A stretch of DNA of 64,000 bases from Elusimicrobiales bacterium (GTDB lineage: Bacteria > Elusimicrobiota > Elusimicrobia > Elusimicrobiales > UBA9959): positions 197,421-261,420 of the forward strand of contig JAQTZB010000005.1 of NCBI GenBank assembly GCA_028688015.1. Direction: 5' to 3'. Position numbers and translations under genes: made by a program. The stretch's first letter is position 1. Each line of letters begins with the position of its first letter. Below are positions 10,101-22,700 of the stretch, in pieces. Under the pieces are notes generated by a model. The model was not told the DNA's origin. It saw only the letters and a list, made by a program, of their open reading frames with translations, and did not search any database.

Positions 10101-10593
10101 CGCCGGAGACGGGCAGGTCCGTAAGCGCGGCGCCGCTGATGGCGGGCAGCGCGCCGGTCAGTTTGGAGGCCGAGATGCCGGTAGCGACCTTGGCATCGGT
10201 GATGGAGCCGTCCAGGACGGAGGCGGCGAAAGCGGCGGTGGTGGCGTACAGCGCGTAGGAATTGCTGGTAAGGCGCTCGCGCGGCGTAAGCGTAGCACCC
10301 TCTATCTTGATCTCCAGCCACCAGCTGCCGGTCGCCAGGTCCACGGAGCCCGGCACGGTGAAAGTGCTGCGGAACAGGCCGTTGGCGACGGCCACCGGCT
10401 GCGCCTGGGTGGTCTCGCATGGCGGAAGGCCGCTTTCTGTGGAGCAGAGGAAAATTTCCACAACGCGGTTGCCGGTCACGGGCAACCCGCCTTCTTTGAG
10501 CCGGCCCTGGTAGGTCAGCAGGTTGGGCGCCTCCGCGGCGGCGCAGAACGCCGGCACAAGGAATAGTAAAGCAGCGAAAATATTTTTTTTCAT
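7141..10593 (-). CDS. Secreted tail-fibre-like repeat protein
   Basis: The 1150-aa protein starts MKKNIFAALLFLVPAFCAA, a classical signal peptide. Residues about 20-125 match the N-terminal module common in bacterial fibre-like exported proteins (LLTYQGRLKEGG, NGLFRSTFTV, SNSYALYATTAAFA). The body is glycine/threonine-rich beta-helical fibre sequence with repeated GVGTxxP..LDV knobs and AGNI segments. A longer unit around LDIVSTGT and AQIWRD occurs three times, near 9660-9770, 7880-7990 and 7500-7620. Related proteins often end in an intramolecular chaperone (peptidase S74); here the last ~90 residues are a beta-rich region (GKTFTVNSATPQTITLP) with no S74 motif that I recognise. It lies 41 bases upstream of the 1319-aa surface protein and 128 bases downstream of the giant gene. 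A trimeric surface fibre is a reasonable guess. Confidence 0.75.
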   Translation of the reverse strand: MKKNIFAALLFLVPAFCAAAEAPNLLTYQGRLKEGGLPVTGNRVVEIFLCSTESGLPPCETTQAQPVAVANGLFRSTFTVPGSVDLATGSWWLEIKIEGATLTPRERLTSNSYALYATTAAFAASVLDGSITDAKVATGISASKLTGALPAISGAALTDLPVSGGSVAKIGDTMTGQLTLSASSLTVRGSDIRLDNDAKLSWMPDGEPNDSYLTMHRGSGYFRVIQAANAALSLDNGHLTIAGNIAAGGSGFSVGGSTLVVSAGTVGIGTGTPYAVLDIVSTGTLSDVYAQIWRDGNGDIISSMSATGVLKAAAFVGNGAGLTGVTAGLLADNSVTTAKLADGSVTLAKMGNIADASLLGNNLGMAGPPLELTAAQARTLLGLVPGTDVQVYDADLVTYAGITPSPDIQALLGALNNAAALSGLGGAKSGANSDITSLTGLTTALSVGQGGTGATTLTGVLKGNGAGAFTAMTGTAGKLTRWSNASTIADSVIYDDGSAIGVGAAAPDQKLTVAGNISQTGVLISSGTGDSYFAGNVGVGTPTPGYDLDVNQIIRAYSPSGGNGKIILGDGDIAHGMTSLAQTDTFGLITANSPTGGLHLNGFSSAAGAVGTLLSGVIGSADPTDSVAAVQLEGGKKNDIAEQALGALETVFGVRNYGGGNLLTLLGNGNLGINETVPAYALDVTGTINATAAICISDNCKSDWSSVDNLGNHTATQALDMADKPINRISLASLSGVLVSSGAGNNYFAGSVGVGTSAPVGLFQVSYGPTSTALTVAADGTVILGAESGLSGVRLHSQGGDMILDTGKFVFREGGAHRWWLEPVAAGSGGGLKLYQVYDSLGIAQNQVRVFVSDSGSMGIGSSDPKARLDIVSTGTAANIQAQIWRDSGGVIVSSLSSTGMLSVSSLTTRGRLGIGTAAPRGALDVWNIGGLYLGQTGVVHGVISSDDALELVIDANNTNSNAYLQIKGAGTVLAGFLRTGGMGVGTGDPKAALDVKSTGTVSNVYAQIWRNSGNAVISSMSSTGLLSVGSMTVTGTGRIARRPVEAADAGFTVTAADFGKTFTVNSATPQTITLPAISAENIGAEITVVKLGTGGVIIQAYTFDAISDSTVGGTLANASVAETYATITLRIASLDKWVVIGSTGTWTAT

Positions 10594-10721
10594 AAATGAT
10601 CACCGTGCCCGCCCCGGCGCACGCCGGGGAAAGGCTTGATTTTGCGCGCGGCACTCTCCGCCAGGCCTGTACAGCGCTGCGGCCGGGCCGGCCGGGGGCG
10701 CGCGCCGCCCCCGGTGCTTGT
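10594..10721 (-). other. Intergenic stretch with two GC-rich hairpins
   Basis: This 128-base gap follows the stop of the giant gene. Reading on the minus strand, a hairpin with an 8-bp stem (CCGGGGGC / GCCCCCGG, 10691-10713) begins 9 bases after that stop but has no U-run, so it is at best a weak terminator or an RNA-stabilising 3' end. A second perfect stem (CCCCGGC, loop GCAC, GCCGGGG, 10612-10629) lies just upstream of the start of the tail-fibre-like gene and could affect its translation. No promoter matching the consensus was seen, so read-through is possible. Confidence 0.5.
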
Positions 10722-13700
10722 TTACCTCACTACCGCGAACTTGCGTATCACTTTCTTGTACTCTCCGGTCGCCTCGAATTTTACGCGCACCGCGTAAACA
10801 TACACGCCCGAAGCCACCTTGGCCGGTATGTTCCAGACCGCCTCGTAGACGCCGGCCGCCGGCGAGCCGAAATCGGCGTCCTTAAATTCCTTGATAGCCC
10901 GGCCGGTAACGTCGAAGACGGTCACCTGCTTGAGGATGGGGCTCTGGTCGCTCTCGATATGGAAAGTGGCCGTGCGCCGCGCCGGGTTCGGGTAGACGTA
11001 GACGCGCGCCGCTTTAAGCAGTTCTCCCAGCGGGCTGATCTGCAGGGCCTCACCGGCCTTCACGCGCAGCGCCAGTTCTTTAAAGCCGCCCTGCGGGTTG
11101 GGCACGCGCAGCAGGTACTTGCCGGGCAGCAGATTCCGTATAAGGAACTTGCCGGCGGCGTCCACGGGCGCGTCAGCCACCTGCCGGCCGCGCTGGAACA
11201 GCTGCACCCTGGGTGCCGCGCCGGCGGCGCTGGCGCGGCGGCCCAGGGCGCTCAGCCGGTAGCCGGCCAGCTCGCCGCCGATGCTCGCCAGTTCGTAATT
11301 GACGGCCAGCGTGAAGTCGGCGTCCAGGCGGCCCAGCACCAGGCCGTCGGTGCCCACGCTGCTGATTATGTCCTCCGCCTCCCAGGTGGCCTGCACGCGG
11401 TAGCTGCCGGCGGCCAGGCCGGTCAGCGCGTAGCTGCCGCTGCCGTCGCCCACCGTGTAGGCGGAGGCCTGCAGCAGGCCGGCGGCGTCGTAGGCCTCCA
11501 GCAGCACGCCGGTGATGCCGGCGCTGGAAATGGTGGTCACGCGGCCGCTGATGCGGTCCGGAGGCACCGCCGCCTGCGCGGTGGCGGCGTTGGACAGCGC
11601 GCTCCAGTTGCCGGCGTCGTCGCGGGTCCAGGCGCGCAGGTAGTAGGTCTCGCCCGGGGTCAGCCCGGTCAGCTCCTGGCTGCGCGCGGAGCCTGCGCTC
11701 ACGGCGGTAAAGGCCGCGCCGCCCTGGGCGTCAGCCGTGCTGAAGGCCACGGCGAAGGTGGAATACTGTATCTTGTACTGGCCGTAGAGGATCATGCCGG
11801 AGCCGCCGTCGTCGCCGGGGGCCGTCCAGCTCAAGGCGATGCTGCCGGCGGCGTTGCCGGTGGAGGCGGCCAGGTCGGAGATGGCCGCCGGCGCGGTGTT
11901 ATCCATGAAGCCGAAAGTAGAGCCATAAACGCCGAAGGGGATGTCCCGGACGGGCCGCGTATTATCCGCGGCGTATAGCGTGTAGTAGTAGCTCGCCCCG
12001 TTCTCCAGCGAGGCGCGCAGCAGCTCGCCGGGGGCGTAGCTCCAGCTGGCGGCCGGGGCCACCGCGGCGCTGGAGCCCGCCACCGTCCAGGTGCCGGCGG
12101 CGAAATCCCACCACTTGCCGTCGGAGACGCGCTTGAACATCAGGGCCAGGGCGGACACGCCGGAGGCATCGGCGACCGTGCCGCTGATGGCGGTGGCGGA
12201 ATTAACCACGGCGCCGTCGGCAGGCGCGCCGGGAGTTATGACCGGGGACATCGAGTCCAGAGTGAAGGCGCGCGTGGCGTAAGCGAGCGAGTAGTTACCG
12301 GCCGTGTCGCTGGAGCGGGCCAGGAACTCGTAGGCCGCGCCCTCCTGCCAGGCGATGCCGAAATTGTGGTTCCAGGCGCCGGTGCCCGTAGCCACGAACC
12401 AAACCGGCGAGGAGGCGAGGAAGGCCGTCCCGTCCCAGTACCTGCCGGAGGCGGCTTCTTTCACGCTCACTTCTACCGCGGCCGCGTCGTGCGAGCGGGC
12501 GTCGGAAAGCGTGCCGGCTATCTCGGCGAGGGAGTCCTGGAAGGCGAAGGCTGGCGTGGTGATCCAGACCTCGGGGCCGGCTACGTACTTGAGTATCTTA
12601 AAGGCGTCTATGCCCGAGATCTCCTCGGAGTTGCCGGCCAGGTCGCGCGCCCGCACCGAGATGTAATTGGTGGCGGCGTTGGGCAGGGCGGAGAAGTCCA
12701 CCCCCCACGCCCCGGCGTACACGGCCGGGCCGGTGCTGAGCGCGGCTATAGCGGTCCACGGGAAGCCGGCGGCGTCCCCGCTGCCCTGGTTGGGGCTGGC
12801 GCTGTATTCTATGGCAGCCAGGCCCGACAGGTCGTCGGCGAAGTCCACGTCGTAGATAGCCCCGCCGTCGTCCATGCGCCAGAAATTCTCGCCGGCCTGG
12901 TTGCGGCCTATGGAAGGGGCCACCGTATCCTTGAGGATATAGAAGGCGTCCACCGTGGTTGTGGAATTGCCGTTGTTGTCGAAGGCCCGCACGCTGATAT
13001 AGTTGGTGCCCGGGGCGAGCAGCTCGAACATGCCGGTCGGCAGCGCCCAATCCTCGGCGTAGGCCGGGGAATTCAGCGCTGACGCCACCGTGGTCCAGCC
13101 GGGGTCGGCGTCTGGCGCGCTGGCGGGCGCCGGGGCGGCCAGCACCTGGAAGTACGCCAGGTACGCCCCGCCCGCGTCGGCGAAGTCGATGTTATAGAGC
13201 GCGCCGGGCGCGTTACGCCACGCCGGGTCGCCGGGCGCGCCGCTCATCGTCGGGCTGGAGAGGTCCAGCGCGGGGTCGGTGCGCGTCATCGTGGAGCCCA
13301 GGGCCGTCCAAGCCGTGGCCGTGCCCGCCGCGTTTACGGCGCGGGCGCGGGCGTAATACCTGAGGTCGTCCTCGAGCCCCGTGAAGTAATGGCTGCCGCC
13401 GGCCAGCGTGAAAGAGGAAGCCAGCAGCGTATGGGCCTCGTCGCTCGAGAGCTGCACGTCGTAGAGCGTGTACCCGGGGTTGTCGTTGACTAGCCAGTTC
13501 ACCTGCAGCGAGGAGATGTAGACCCCGCTGAAAATCGCCGAGGAAGGCTGCGCGGCGTAGGTGGTGGTGGTCAGCGCCGGGCTCCAGGGCGTCTCGAGCC
13601 CGGCGTAATTGCGGGCCTTCACGCGGAAGGTGTGGGACGCGTCTGGCGCCAGCCCGCCCACCTGCAGGTAGCCGGCCGCCGCCCAGGGAGTGGAAGAGAA

Positions 13701-16700
13701 GGAGGCGCCGGCCACTTCCACTGAATACTCGGTGCCGGAGAGGGACGCGGAATAGATCTCGCTCCTGGCCTGGGCGCCGTCGTAGCCGCCGAAGGCCAGC
13801 AGGCGGCCGCCGCGCTCGCCGAAGGCGTGCGCCTGCAGGGGCCGAGGCAGCGGCGGCTGCTCTTCCCAAGGGCCCAGCGTGCCCTCGTAAGTGACGGCCG
13901 CGCGGTAGACCGTGTCCTTGGCCGAAGTGCCGTTATTGCCGCCCGCCACGAACAGCCCGTGCGGCGAGGCGGCCAGGCCGTGGCTGAACCTGGGGCCCGG
14001 CAGCGCCGTAACCGGCGCCCAGGCGGCCAGCGTGCCGTCGCCGTTGAAGCCGGCCAGCCAGACCTCCGCCCGCGCGGAGACGCCGTCGCTGCCGCCGGCG
14101 ACGCAGAGGCGGGCCGGGCCGCTGGAGATAGCGACGGCTGCGGCCAGCCCGTAGCGGCCTTCCTGCAGGCTGCCGGCCAGGGTCCAGACGGACAGTGTTC
14201 CGTCTTCGAAAACCGAGGCTTTGTAAATTTCCGTGCGCGCGCCGCCGTTATATCCGCCAATCACGTAGAGGCGGTCGTCGAGCACGGCCAGGGCGTGCGC
14301 GTAAACAGGCAGCGTCAAGGCCGTCTCCGCCCGCCACTCGCCCAGCGCGCCGGCGGAACTGACCGGGGCGCTCCAGACCTCGCCGCGCGGGGCCGAGCCG
14401 TCGTAGCCGCCTATGACGTAGGCCCGGCCTTTCAGGGAGACCGAGGCGTGGCCGTAGCGCGCCCCCGGCAGCGGGCGCGTCTGCGTCCAGGCGCCGACCC
14501 GGCCCGTCACGGACAGCGGCGCGGCCCAGACTTCGGAGCTGTAGAGCACCCCGTCGCTGCCGCCGGAAACAAGCAGCAGGTCGCCCGCCAGCGCCAGCGC
14601 GTGGCCGTAGCGGGCGGCGTAAAGGACGTCGGAGCCGCCCCAGGCAGAGGCGCCCAGTCCGCCGGGGTTCTGCCCTGCGTCCCAGTAGAGGCCGGCGCCG
14701 TTCGGGCCCAGCGTATAAAGCCCAAGGGCCAGCGGCGGCATAGCCCGGCTCGGGCCGAGATCGGTAACGTAAGGGCTGCCCTGGCCCGAGGCGGCCGAGA
14801 CGGCGCGGAGCCTGAGGTAATAGGTGGTGTTGGGGCGCAGGATGTCGAGGGTGGCCCACAGGTTGGCCGTCAGCGACGAGGCCTCCACCGGCGAGAAATT
14901 CGCGGCCGTGGACAGGTCGGCTTCGTAGAGCGTACCGGCGGCGTTGAAGTTGGCCGACCAGGAGACTTCGGCGGTGGATTGCCACAGCGCGTAGGTCGAG
15001 AGCACGGGCGGCGCCGGCAGGGTCATGGTGGAACCGAGGGCCAGCCAGGCCGACGCCTCGTTATGGTTGCCCAGGGCCGAGATCTTGAACCAGTAGGTGA
15101 CGTTGGGCTGCAGGCCGGCGAAGGTGAGCGCGTAGGGCCCGGCCGCGGGCGCGGTCAGCGCCGAGGAGGTCAGCGTGACGAACTCGTCGCTGGAAGCCGC
15201 CACCGCGTAGCGCGTGCCGGGACCGTTCCCCTCCGGCAGCCACTCCACGGTAACGGCTACGCTGGAGACAGCCGCGTAGACGGCGGCCGAACCGGGCGCG
15301 GTGACGTAGGTCGAATACTCGCTCGTTCCGCCGTAATTCAGGGCGCCGGCCCAGTTGAACGCCCCGGTCCTGAAGTAATAAGTGGTATTGGGCGACAGCT
15401 CCGAAACCGCCAGCGAAAGTTTCATGCTGTTCGCCGTCTGCGAGGACTTCACGGTCCCGCTGAAGGCGGCGGAGGTCGAGGCCTCCAGGCTGTAGCCGGA
15501 GGAGAAGACACCGAACCAGCTGAACTCGGCCGAGGAAACGTAGACCGAGGGAGCGCCCAGCGTGACGGGCGCCTCGGCCAGCGTGACCGGCTCCGCGCCG
15601 TTGGAATCCGCGGACCAGTTGCCCGCCTGGTCGCGCGCCCAGAGGCGGAAATAGTAAGTGGTATTGGCGCCGAGGCCCGCGACCGGCACCGCCTGCGCCG
15701 CGCCGGAAATAACTCCGGAGGTGGAGACGTAAACGTGCGTGCTGTGGAACACCGCCCCGGTGCTCCAGGCCACGGTGTAGGACGAGTACTGCACCGCGTA
15801 TTCCACCAGGCCGCTGTGCTGCTCTGCGGGAGCGGTGAACGAGGCCAGCGCGGACCAAGTGGAACCGGCCACCGCGGCAAGATTGTTGATAGCCGCGGGC
15901 GCCACCGTATCCTTGAGTATCAGGAAGAGGTCGTTCACGGTGGAGGTATTGGGAGTCACGGAATAGTCCCACGCCCGCGCCGAGAAATAGTTGGTGCCGC
16001 TCTGCAGCAGGTCCCACACCGGTTCGCTCATCGGCAGGGGCACGTCCCGCCAGTTCGTATCGTCTCCGGAGAAGATGTCCACCCACGGCGAGAGCTCCGT
16101 GCCGGTGCGGCCGGGACCGCTCCAGATCGCGCCCTGCGCCGTATCCAGGCGGCTGTGCGCGTCTATGAAGGTCAGGTCCATGGTGAAGCCGTGAGTGCTG
16201 CGCCAGACCGTGTCGGGGTAACTCGTGATCACGACCGGCGGCGTGGTGTCCTTGAACACCACGAAAACCGGGGTCTCCGGGGAAACGTTGCCGGAGCCGT
16301 CGGTAGCGCGCACATAGACGTAGTTGGTGCCGTCCTCCAGCAGCGCCCAGGTCGGGTCGTCGAAGGTCCAGTCCCCGGTATAATCGTCGACCTCCATCCC
16401 GCTCAGCAGGGGGCGCCATTCCACGGTAACGCGGCCGGTCTGCAGCGGGCCGGTGGTAGCGCGCACCTCGAAACTTTCCAGTCCGGAGCCGCCGAGGTCG
16501 TGGAAATCCACGTCGTAGGCGCGGGTAGGGGCGGCGTACCAGGCATAGTCGTCTATCGTTTCATTGTCGTTTACGGTCGGAACCAGGTTTTCCGTGGGAG
16601 TGCAGGTGCTGAGCGCCGCGGCGTAGTTGGGCACGCCGTTCCAGTTCAGCGGGCCGACGCGCAGGTAATAGGTGGTGTTGGCCAGCAGGCCCTCCACGCT

Positions 16701-19700
16701 GAGCGCCGCCACCGGCTGCAGCGCGGTGGCGGAAGAGCGCACCAGGCCGCTGAAGTTTGCCACGCTGGAGGCGTCCACCCGGTAGCCGGCGCATTGCCCG
16801 GCGCCCAGGGCAGTCCACGACACCGTTACACTGGTGGGGAACACCTCCGGCACGGATATTCCGGAGGCCTGGCTGGCCAGCGTGGAGGTGGACCCAAGGG
16901 GCAGCCAGGCCCAGTCGGTGGCCGAAATATTATTAAAGGCGACCGCGCGGGCGAAGTAGGTGGTATTGGCGCTCAGCCCCGCAAAGCTATGCTGCAGCGA
17001 GGAAGTGGTCAGGCCGCTGACCGAGAACCCGAAGGCCTCGTCGGGCGAGACCTCCGCGCGGTAAGCGGCGCCTGCCCCGTTGAAGCCGTACTGGGCAGTT
17101 CCGGACGACCAGTTGACCGTCAGCGCAGCCGCGGCGATATCCTCGAACGGCGGCCGTCCGTCCTGCGGCAGGGAAACGGCGGCAAGAGTGAAAGTCGAGA
17201 CCTGCGGCGATTCCGCGGACTCGACGCCGTACTGGTTGCGGGCTTTGGCCTTGAACAGGTACTCGGTGTTAGGCGCAAGCCCGGAATAGAAAGCGCTGGG
17301 CGACACAGCCCACGCGCCGTAGCTGCCGCCGAAAGAGATGGCCACGCCGGAGCCGGGTTTATTGAGGTTGGTAAAGCCGCCGGCGACATAGGCCTCCGCG
17401 TCGAGGGTCTTGCTGGACACCGTCGGGAAGATTACGCCAGTGGGCGCCTCTATGGCCGTCACAGTGGCGCCGATGACGTAGAAGTCGGTGCTGACGCCGC
17501 TGTAGCTGACGGCGGCCACCCGGGCGTAGTAGGTAGTATTGGCCAGCAGGCCGTTTATGGAAACCGGCTGCGCATAAACCGGGTAGAAGGAGCGGTCTAT
17601 CGCTGAGAAGTTGTCGTTTACGGACAGTTCCAGGCGATAGGCCGTGCCCACGGAATTGCCGTTGAACGACCAGCCCACGCCCAGCGCGCCGCCCGCGGTG
17701 ATATCGGTGAACGGCTCCGCCACGCCGGCCGGGATTATGGCGAGCGTCACGGTGGAACCCAGCTGCAGCCAGGACCCGTCAGTCATGTTCCCGGCGTTGT
17801 AGGCCTGCGCCCTGAAGTAGTAGGTGGCGTTGCTGCCCAGCAGCTCCAGCGTGTGAGAGCTGCCGGTGACGCCGTCGGCCGAAACCACGCCGGCTGTGAA
17901 ACCTATGGTCGTGGAGGCCTGCACCCGGAACCAGGCGCCGGGTCCGTTGTAGCCGCCCAGCGCGCTGCCCGAGGACCAGGCCACGGTGACGCTGGTCTGG
18001 AACACCCCGGGGAAGGTGTCGCCGTCCTGCGCCGGAGCCAGGGCCGCAAGGGTGTAGGTCGAGACCTCCGGGCTCTCGGCCGTCAGGACGCCGTTGCCGT
18101 TGCGCGCGCGGGCCTTGAAGGTGTACTGCCAGTTGGGCGCCAGCGCGGTGAAGGCGGCCGAAGAATACTGCACCCAGCCCGCGTAGACTGTGCCGCTGGC
18201 GATGTCCACGCCGGAAAAGCCCTCGGCCAGGCGGCTGAACCCGCCGGGAGTGAAGGCCGTGGCCCGCAGCGAGAAGGTGGTGACCTCGTCCACGTACACG
18301 TCCGCCGGGGTCTCGATGCGGGTACGCAGGTAGCCGTTATCCAGGTACGCGGTGCGTATCCCGGACCCGTTGATGGCGGCCGCGCGCATGTAGTAGGTGG
18401 TATTGGCCAGCACGCCGGAGAACACGGCCTGCGTGGCGAATGTCAGAGAAGACGCTTCGACCGGAGCGAAGCCGGAGTCCGGCGAGATCTCGGCGTAGTA
18501 GGTGGTGCCTGCCGGGTTCCCGTTTTCGGTCCAGTCCATGCCGAACGAGTTAGCGGCCTCCCCGAAGACGGTAGGGTCCGAGAGGCCCGGGGTCACGGCC
18601 AGCGTATAGGTGGAGCGCGAGATCTCGGGGGTCACGCGGCCGTCCAGGTTGCGGGCTTTAGCGGCGAACAGGTACTGCGTGTTCGGCGTCAGCCCGGGGA
18701 AGGTATCCGCGGCCAAATTTACCCACGCGTGGGGCGCGCCATCCACGGACTGCTGCAGGGCTGAGAGGCCGCGGTCCAGGTTGGAATAGCCGCCGGCGAC
18801 GCCGGCCAGCGTGTCCACGCTGTTCTGGGTGACCGCGGTAAAATCTATGTATTCAGGCGTCTGGATTTCCGTGACAGTGGAGCCGAGCAGCAGCCACTCG
18901 CCGGGCAGGTCGGCGGAATTGTAGGGCAGGACACGGAAGTAATAGGAGGTATTGGCCGCCAGGTCCATAGAGGCGCCCAGGTTATAGGTAACGGAGGCCA
19001 GGTAGGAAGAGAAATTCTCCTGTTCGGACGCTTCCGCCAGGTAGTAAGCGCCGGGGCCGTTGTAGCCCCAGGCCACGGTGCCGGAGGACCATGCCAGCGT
19101 GGCGCTGGAGAGGTAAGCGGCGGGGATGGAATCCCCTGCCTGGTTGAGCGCCACAGCCGCCAGCGTGTAGGTGGAGAACTCCGGAGTCTCGGCGGTCTCC
19201 ACAGCCAGGCGGTTGCGCGCCTTGGCCTTGAACCCGTAAGAAGTATTGGGCTGCAGCCCGGTATAAGCGGCAGAGTCCAACTGCGCCCAGCCGCCGTAGA
19301 AGCCGTCCGAAGAGATGTTGACCGCGGACAGTTCCTGGTCGAGGTCGCTGAACCCGCCGTCCACCTGGGCCTGCGCCGTTATGGCCTTGGTGGAAATAAA
19401 GGTGAAAGCCATGACCTCCGGGGCCTGTATCGCGGTGACCGTGGAGGGCAGGGTTACCCACGCGGTGGGCGAGCCGGCGCGGTTGATGGCGTTGACGCGC
19501 AGGAAGTAATAAGTGTTCGCCAGCTGCAGGCTCCCCAGGACCGCGCCGGTATTTTTGGTAACGCTGGAGACGATCACCGGCGAGAAACCGGAGACCAGCG
19601 AGGCCTGCGCGGTGTACCAGGTATCGGCGTTATTGCCGTTGGCGCCCCACGCGGCCGTGACCGAGTAGGTCGTTACGGCCAGGGCGTCGGCCGGCAGCGG

Positions 19701-22700
19701 CGGGTTCACCAGCGTGACCGTGGAGCCGAGCTCCAGCCAGGCGCTGTCCGTCATGCCGCCGCTGTTATAGGGCAGGAGGCGGAAATAATAGGTGGTGTTC
19801 GCGGCCAGCGTCATAGTGGCGGCGCCGGTGTCGTAAGTGACCGAGGAGACCAGCGTGCCCAAGAAATCCGCCGAAGTGGCGGCCTGCACCTCGTAATGGG
19901 CGCCAGGGCCGTTATAGCCCCACAGCGCCGTGCCCGACGACCACTGCACCGCGGCGCTGGTGGCGTACACGCCGGTGAAGACCTCTCCCGCCGGCAGCGC
20001 CGCCGCGGCCAGGGTATAGGTGGAGAATGCCAGGCTCTCGGCGGTGACCAGGCCCTCGAGGTTGCGGGCGCGGGCTTTGAGAGCGTAACCGGTATTGGGC
20101 TTCAGGCCGCTGATGGTGCGGGAGGCCACGTGCAGGAAGCCCATGTAGAGGCCGTCCTTGGCGATATCCACGCCCGCCCCGGTCTTGCCGAGGCCGCTGA
20201 AGCCGCCCGGCACGTCGGCCAGGGCGCGCAGCGAGAGGGTGCTGACTTCGTCCACATAAATGGTCTCCGGGGCCTGGATACGGGTTACGGCGTAATCTTC
20301 ACCAGAGACGCCTCCGGTGTTGCCGCTGTCGTCAGTGGTCCACAGCCGCGCGTAATAGGTGGTATTGGCGGCCAGGTTCTCCAGGAAGTGGCGCTGCTGG
20401 GAACCAGCGTCCACGCCGCTGGTGGAGATCTCCACCTGGGCGTCGCCGGGCTGCCAGACCACCTCCGTAAAAGTAGAGAACTGCACGGTGAAGGTGGAAT
20501 TATCCAGGCGGCCGCCGCCCTCGTCGTTGCCGGGCGCGGTCCAGAGCAACTCCACAGACCCGGTAGAGACCGCGGCGGCCGCAAGGTCCACGACCGCGGA
20601 GGGCGCCACCAGATCGACGTAGCCGGCTGACATGGCCACGCCGGGATTGGCGGCGTAGCGCTGCTGGTAGTTGGGGCCGTAGGCGGCGGTCCACGCCACG
20701 CCTATCGGTCCGCCGTTGTTGCGCCAGCCGGCCCAGCGCGCGGCGGCGTAGGACTGGTCGTAGGTACCGGTGGTCAGGTTCACCCACTGGCTCCAGGAAC
20801 CGGCGGAGTACTTGCTGTATTTGACGTTCTTGACGGCGCTGACCGTGTCCGTGCCGGTCCAGACCGCGTGCAGGTCCCCGGCCGCGTCTACGGTAATGGC
20901 GGGCGCGGCCTGCGGCGCGGACGGGATGGCGTAGATATTGGACCAGCCGGACCAGCCGCCGTCGCCGGCCAGCCTGTAGGCGTACTTGATCTGGGAATTG
21001 GCCGTGTAGGTTCCGTCAGTCCCGGCCCAGACGGCGTGCAGGGTGTTGTCCGCGTCCGCCGCCAGCGAAGGCGCCTCCTGGTCATGGGTGTCGTTGCCGT
21101 ACAGGCCGAGGAGATCGCTCCATTCCCCGCCGTAGACCGATTTGGACGAGTAGAACACGCCGTACGGCGGGCACGGGGAAGAGCCGCAGCGCAGCGAAAC
21201 CACGTGCAGCACGTTCCGCCCGTCGATGGCCAGGGCGGGAGCGGTCATGCCGGTAAACGCGTCGCCCGTGGCGTCGGGCAGCACCCTGTAATCGCCCCAG
21301 GCCGTGTCGGCGGCGGAGCGCGAGGAGTACTTGACCACCCAGCCGTAGCCTCCGGCCCCGGCGAAGTCCTGGTCGGCCCACACCAGGTGGACGCTGTCGT
21401 CGCGCGCCACGGCCACCTGGCCCGGGCCCTGGTAGCCGTTGTAGGGATAAGCCCCGGGAATGGCCGCCCACTCCGACCAGGCGGCGCCCGGGGCCGCGGA
21501 GGAGGAGACGCCCATGCGCCCGTTGGAACAGAGCGGCGACAGCGGGCTCTTATAGGACAGGTGCAGTCCGTCTTTCGAGTCGACGGCCAGGGCCGGGTAG
21601 CCGATGTTATTGCCGCAGCCGGTGTTGTCTACGGGGACGGCGGTGGTGTCGGCCCAGGTCGCGCCCTCGTCCTGCGAGCGCGCCACGAAGAGCCGCAGGT
21701 TGCCGCCGTAAGCCTTCAGGTAGGCGAGGTACAGGTTACCGTCGGAGGTGCGCGCGAGGGCCCGGCGCGCGTCGAGACCCATGTACTGGTAGGTGTAGGT
21801 GGATACGGCCACGCCGCCGGCCGGCTCGGCCCATTCCACCAGCCAGGCGGGGTCGTTGTCGTAAGCCGGGCCTGCCTTGGGGCCGGTATAGCCGCGCAGG
21901 GTCAGCAGCGAAGGCTCGCCCAGCAGCGCGGTGTCCGCGTTATAGAGTATATTCGGGCTGTTGAAAGCCACGCCGGTGAAGGTGGAGACGAACTTGCCGC
22001 CCTGGAAATAGACCGCGGTGCCGTTGTAGGCCACCGAGCTGAAGGTCAGGCTGGAGACGGCGACCTCTGCGCCGGCCTGCTCCGTTATCCACAGGCCGCG
22101 CAGGCCGCCGGCTATGATCACGGAAGACACCGAGACCGCGCCGGAATTGCCGGGCGCCAGGTACAGCCCCGCGCCCAGCGCGCCGCCCGCCAGCGTGGTG
22201 CTGGCCACCTGCAGGCCCTGGCTGGCGTTGAGCGCCAGGCCGCTGCCGTAAGTCCAGGTGCTCACCAGCACGCTGCCGCCGAAAGCGGCGCCGGTGGAAA
22301 CGGTGACATAAGCCGCGGTAGAGCCCTGCACGTAGGAATCCAGCACCGAGTTGGAGGAGACGCCGTTCATGAAGAGCGCGGCGCTCCCCCACGAATTGCT
22401 GGTCACCGTGCTGTGGATTATAGTGTTGTTCACCGCGTTGGAAACGAAGAGCGCGGCGTTGCCGTACAGGTTGGTGATGTAGCTGTCCGCGATCGTGTTG
22501 GAGGAAGCGGACTGGATCTGGAGGGCGGACAGACTGGCGCCGTTGGTCGTCAAATAGCTGTTGCGGACGGTGATGTTATTGGCGCCGCCGGCCAGGTATA
22601 ACCCCTTGCCGATCGAATTGAAGATGACCGAGCCCGAGATCGTGCTGGAGGAGGAGCCGGTGATATACAGCGCGCTGTAGGTGAAAGCGTTGCTGGAGAT

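Noticed and set aside
13827..17606. A 1259-codon plus-strand open frame opposite the giant gene
   Set aside because: Its composition (Arg/Gly/Ala-rich, no domain) is what the complement of GC-rich repeat coding gives; the minus-strand frame has clear FnIII and Kelch domains. The same applies to the other long plus-strand frames within 8143-9213, 20868-25307, 27900-31379, 33417-35432 and 36870-40904.
20640..21819. True sialidase enzyme domain
   Set aside because: Propeller strands are present but I could not find the Arg triad and catalytic Tyr/Glu set, so only a propeller is claimed.
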